Shown here in pieces: positions 60,101-64,000 of a stretch of 64,000 nucleotides of DNA. Under the pieces are notes generated by a model. That model searched no databases. It saw only the letters and a list, made by a program, of their open reading frames with translations, and was not told where the DNA came from. The DNA lies in contig BGKB01000082.1 in assembly GCA_003116975.1 (NCBI GenBank), positions 235,570-299,569 of the forward strand, written 5' to 3'. A program made the position numbers and the translations under genes. Every line of letters begins with the position of its first letter. Position 1 is the stretch's first letter. Source of the DNA: Aurantiochytrium sp. KH105 (Eukaryota; Sar; Bigyra; Thraustochytrida; Thraustochytriidae).

Positions 60101-63100
60101 AGCTCGTCGGCAGAGTCACTGTCTCTGCGGTGGATGCAAAAAGCTGCCTTGATGAGTGCCAAAAAAGAAGGCAAGCTGGCTGGGCTTGTTCGCCGCAGAT
60201 CTCGCTGGGGAGGCTGTAGATCGTCCGCGCACGCTACGGGAGGCTTTGGCAAGATATTGTGGCGTCGTGCAAGCATTTTCGCATTGATCAAGGGCCTTGA
60301 CGGTGGTTTTTATGGCGTTTGTTCACGAGAAGATGATGTGCGTACGAGTGAGCGAAGCAGCTACGCAAGCTGCAGACCCGGCGAGACGAGCTCGCTGAGC
60401 TGACTGGCACGTTTGCACGCTGGCCAATATATCTGTTCGCTTGCAAGATGGTGGACGCATGTTGCAGGTATCGTTGGCGAGGCAGAGAGCCTAAAGTGCG
60501 TGGTATGTGCAAGGTATTGGCTTGCAGACTGACTGCACGGATAGAAAATGGCGTCGCAGGCCAGCGAAGGGTTTGGTTTGCGCGAGGCAAGCCTATTCAA
60601 GAGCTGGGCTGGGGATCAGCGGAATTGCAGCTGCGCTCGAGGTGCAAGAAAGAGAGCAAGGTGAAAGTGAACAATATGAGGCAGCGCTGGCAACGCGTGC
60701 GAGAGCAAGCAAAAGTTGCGCGATCCTGGTTGCAGAGCTCTTGAAGGACTGGCAGGGATGTGGTAGATCAGCGAGAGCAGTTTTGGCAGCGTGCTGCTTG
60801 TGTAAGTCAAGGCTAGCGTTGTGAGTGAGGTGTTGCTTGGCTAGCTCGGTGCGCTTTGGTCCGCTTGGGGCTTGAGAGGGATGGCGGATGGACTGCAAAT
60901 GAGCTTGCAAAGGCTGATCCAAGTGTATAGCTTGGCTCTATGGTTTTTGTTTGAATCGAGCGAGTGTTGTTGGAGAGAAAAGCATGGTAGTGCGGCTGTC
61001 TCTTGCTTTTCTTGTTATTTGAGCTGAGCTGTTTGTTGGCTTCGCTGCCTGCAGAAGAGATGAGCAGCGTCATAAGACAGAGCGACGCGCGCGATGCATA
61101 GGTCTTGCGCAGAGAAGTAGTGTGGCTCGATTTTGTTGGTGTGGGCGGAGAGCTCGTGCAGGCAGCGCTGTTGTGAAAGAAAGATCGACACACAAAAAGA
61201 AGAAAATGATGCTGGTTTTGTGGTAGGAGATCAAGCAAGCGAGAGATGGCAGAGGCGAAAAAAAGGCAGGGGTAGGCAGCGCAGGTCTAGTGCAAGAGCT
61301 GAGTGCGGTTTCTTTTGCTGTTGGCAACCACGTGCGGCAGTGAAGGATGGTTAAAGTCAATAAAAAAGAGGCGAACAAATAAGGAGAATAGGGAGCGAGT
61401 GTAGGTGGCAAGCTTTGACTGCTGCACGAGTGAGCAAAAGGTACGCGCATGGCAGAGCGAGAGGGTGCAAGGTAGTAGCTGAGGCTAAGGGAAGTGCTGA
61501 GCTCGTCGTCACAGTCACTGTCTCTGCAGTGGATGCGAAAAGCTGCCTTGTCGAGGGCCAACTGCTGAGGACATGGACTGTAAGATGGATTCTGTTCAAC
61601 GCTGATTGACTACGGATGTTTCGGGTCTGCTCGTGACGGGACCGCTTTACCTCGGCACCAGGTCCGAGACTTGGATAGGTGATGCGCAGAGGAGCTGGTG
61701 AGGAGCACGGGACTTTGTCACACTTTTCGGCAAGGAAATGTTCAATGCCGTGACTTTGTAGTTTGCCCTCACCTAGTACACTGACCGCTGCAAGGGGTTT
61801 AGATGAGGCTTTTTTTATTGGCGAAAGGTTGACGTCAGCTTGTCCATGCCGTCCCAGCCGTGGTGGCGTCATTGCCTATCCTCGATAGCCAACAAAGAAG
61901 GCAAGCTGGCTGGGCTTGCTCGTCGCAGAACTCGATGCAAAGGCTGCAAATCGTCCGCGTACGCTGTGAGTAGGCTCGCGTAAGATGTTGTGGCGTCATG
62001 CGTGCGATTTTGCATGAATCAAGGGCTCAGCGGTGGTCTGTGAGGCGTTTGTGCGCGAGAAGATAAGATATGTATGGGTTGTTGACGATGATACGCAAGC
62101 TGCAGACATGACGAGACAAGCTCGCTGAGCTGATTAGCATGAATGGGTGTTGGTGAATATATTTGTTCGTTTGCAAGATGATTGACGCATGTTGCAGGTG
62201 TCGTTGGCGAGGAAGAGGGCATAGAGTGCGTGCTATATGCAAAGTGTTGGCTTGAAGACTGGTCTCACGGATAGAAAAAGGTGCCGCATCGTCAGCGAAT
62301 GGTCATATCTGCGTGCGCAAGCTTGCTTGAGAGATAGGCTTCAAGCCATCAGGAATTGTGCTGCGTTCGAGGTGCAAGGAGGCGAGCAAGGTAAAAGTGA
62401 ACAATATGGGGGTAGCGTTGGCAACGCACGCGAGAGCAGACAAATGCAGCGCGATCATGGTCGCAGAGCTTTGGCAAGGCTGGCAGGCATGTGGCAGATC
62501 CGCGAGAGTAGTTTTATCAGCGTGCTGCTTGTGTAAGTCAAGGCTAGCATTGCGAACGAGGTGTTGCTTGGCTAGCTTGGTGTGCTTTGGCCTGCTCGGG
62601 GCTTGAGAGGGATGGCGGATGATCTGCAAATGAGCTTGTAAAGGTTGATCCAAGTGTATAGGCTGGCTCTATGGTTTTTGTTCGAATCGAGCGATCGTTG
62701 TCGTAGAGAAAAGCATGGTAGTGCGTTTGTCTCCTGCTTTTTTGTTTTATTAGAGCTGAGCTCTTTGTTGGTTTCGCTGCCTGCAGAAGAAGCGAGCAGC
62801 GTCGTGAGACAGAGCAAGGCGTGCGGTGCGTAGGTCTTGCGCAGAGAGGTGGCGTGGCAAGATTTTGTCGGCGTGGGCGGCGAGCTCGTGCAGGCAGCGC
62901 TGTTGTGAAAGAAAGATCGACACATAAAAAGAAGAAAATGAGGTTGGCTTTGTGGCAGGAGATCGAGCAAGCGAGAGATGGCAGAGGCGAAACAAAGGAA
63001 GCCAGAGGCAGCGTAGGTCAAATGCAAGAGCTGAGCGTGGTTGCTTTCGCTGTCGACGACCACTTGCGGCAGTGAAGGATGGCTAGAGTTGATCGAAATG

Positions 63101-63318
63101 ACGCGAGCTAAAAAGAGAGAAAATATAGATGGCAAGCTTTTGGCTGCGGCGCGAGTGAGCAAAAGGTACGCGCATGGCAGAGCGAGATGGTGCCAAGGTA
63201 GGAGCTGGGTGTGAGGGAAGTGCTGAGGTCGTCGGCAGAGTCACGGTCTCTGCAGTGGATGCGAAAAGCTGCCTTGATGAGAGCCAAAAAAGAAGGCAAG
63301 CTGGCTGGGCTTGCGAAC
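57190..63318. repeat. Tandem array of about 1.4-kb units
   Basis: A long unit recurs head to tail. The anchor GGATGCGAAA (or GGATGCAAA) following GTCTCTGTAGT/GCAGT occurs at 57341, 58734, 60132, 61531 and 63257, giving spacings of 1393, 1398, 1399 and 1726 bp. The last spacing becomes 1395 once a 331-bp insertion is removed. Other shared blocks include AAGGCAAGCTGGCTGGGCTTG, CACGGATAGAAAAAGGTGCC-like, and the GCAGCGCTGTTGTGAAA block followed by an A-rich stretch. The left edge is near 57190 and the right edge near 63318, so the array holds about four full units plus a fifth partial one. Units differ by many substitutions and small indels. No conserved open frame survives in all units, so it is probably non-coding satellite-like DNA. 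Confidence 0.9.
61562..61892. mobile_element. 326-bp insertion in the fourth array unit with 5-bp direct repeats
   Basis: Compared with the other units, the fourth unit is interrupted by 326 bp (61562-61887) that are absent elsewhere. GCCAA occurs at 61557-61561 and again at 61888-61892, as expected for a 5-bp target-site duplication; other units have a single GCCAA there. The ends are only weakly inverted (TGAGGACATGG against CGAGGATAGGC in reverse complement). There is no coding capacity. It may be a small non-autonomous DNA element, but only one copy is visible in this window. Confidence 0.6.
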
Positions 63319-64000
63319 GGCAAACAAGATGGTGACGAGATCTTTCGCGAGCGAGCAGCCGGCTGCGCAAGAGCTTTTCATGTGCGATGACCAGCAAGAC
63401 ATGGCGGTCTGTGCGTGTGGCGCGTCGTGTGTCGGCTTGGTACAGATCGACGTGGTTCTTGTACTGCAACAAGGGCAACAAGAAGCTTGACTTGTGAAAG
63501 CCTCACACGGCTCTATGGTGTTGGTTGCGGTGCAGCAGAAAATGTCAGACGGTGGTGTCATGCTTGCTGCAGCCGCGTGAGGGTGCGCTGATGGTGTCGC
63601 GTCGCTCGCTGAGCCTGCAGTCTGGGCGATAGATGAGCAGAAAATGAACAAAATGGGCTGTGTCAGATGCACTTCTTGCTGCACAGTGACGAGAGGAGCG
63701 AAGCTTGGGCACTCAAAAATTCCAAAGTAGATCAACAGGACGGACTTGACGTTTGGGTGCCCAATGAGGTCCCCGAAATCAAGTGCCAGGGCGGTGCAAG
63801 GGCGGTGAGCAAGGGGATGTACATGGTCAAATACATTGGAGCAAGTTGGGCCAAGTCGATTTTTGCGAAGAATTTTTTGACGATGAGAGCAAATTTAGGT
63901 GTTCATTGAGGGCACTGATTTGTGTACAGTGCGCCCCACAGTGCCGAATGCAAAGCTCTTCGCGCCGATCATTTGTTGCCTCGATTTGCCGTTGATCTGC
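63319..64000. other. Right flank of the tandem array
   Basis: The sequence leaves the repeat abruptly at about 63318. An 80-codon ATG frame at 63667-63909 (with DVWVPNEVPEIKCQGGARAV) is the most protein-like stretch but is unsupported by any family I know. Nothing else is recognised before the window ends. Confidence 0.4.

Noticed and set aside
57520-63162. Several 100-200-codon minus-strand frames in the tandem array
   Set aside because: Equivalent frames are broken or shifted differently in each unit, most start at non-ATG codons, and the translations lack domain features. The array is better explained as non-coding repeat DNA.

Overview
The window looks like nuclear DNA of a GC-rich, intron-poor protist. 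The evidence is a set of typically eukaryotic genes (prohibitin, ARPC3, Sly1, a MYST acetyltransferase, PP2A B'' subunit, Rad5-type ATPase, PRKRIP1, an EDEM-type mannosidase), long uninterrupted reading frames, rare short GT-AG introns, and abundant simple-sequence DNA between genes. A thraustochytrid-like stramenopile is my best guess from overall style, but this is inference and not proven by the sequence.

Positions 1-53,700 are gene-dense, with about 23 protein genes on both strands and one tRNA. In order: a membrane sulfotransferase-like protein (+); a large ER glycoprotein-quality-control enzyme joining an MRH lectin domain, a GH47 mannosidase and a PA domain (-); PRKRIP1 (+); ARPC3 (-); a possible small membrane protein (-); prohibitin-1 with one intron (-); two tandem PGAP4-like glycosyltransferases (+,+); a three-part methyltransferase/GT-A/GT-B protein (+); a four-helix membrane protein (-); peroxisomal-type Lon (+); a coiled-coil protein (-); ketol-acid reductoisomerase (+); a secreted Cys-rich protein (-); Rad5/HLTF-like (-); a three-exon 79-residue gene (+); a small coiled-coil protein (-); Sly1 (+); a kelch protein (-); a methyltransferase-Nudix fusion (+) whose 3' end overlaps the 3' end of an Esa1-like acetyltransferase (-); an LRR/IQ protein (+); PPP2R3C/TON2-like (+); and tRNA-Glu(CUC).

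Two themes stand out. The first is glycan handling: the sulfotransferase, the MRH-GH47-PA fusion, the PGAP4-like pair and the trifunctional glycosyltransferase all lie in the first 21 kb. The second is possible cilium/centrosome biology: the LRR-IQ protein lies beside the PP2A B'' TON2-type subunit, with a coiled-coil protein elsewhere in the window. Neither theme is proof of a functional cluster.

From about 53.7 kb to the end there is no gene I can support. This part holds one ambiguous base, a hairpin, and a large tandem array (about 57.19-63.32 kb) with a period of about 1,395-1,399 bp and five anchors. One unit is interrupted by a 326-bp insertion flanked by 5-bp direct repeats. The tRNA sits at the edge between the gene-dense part and this repeat-rich part.
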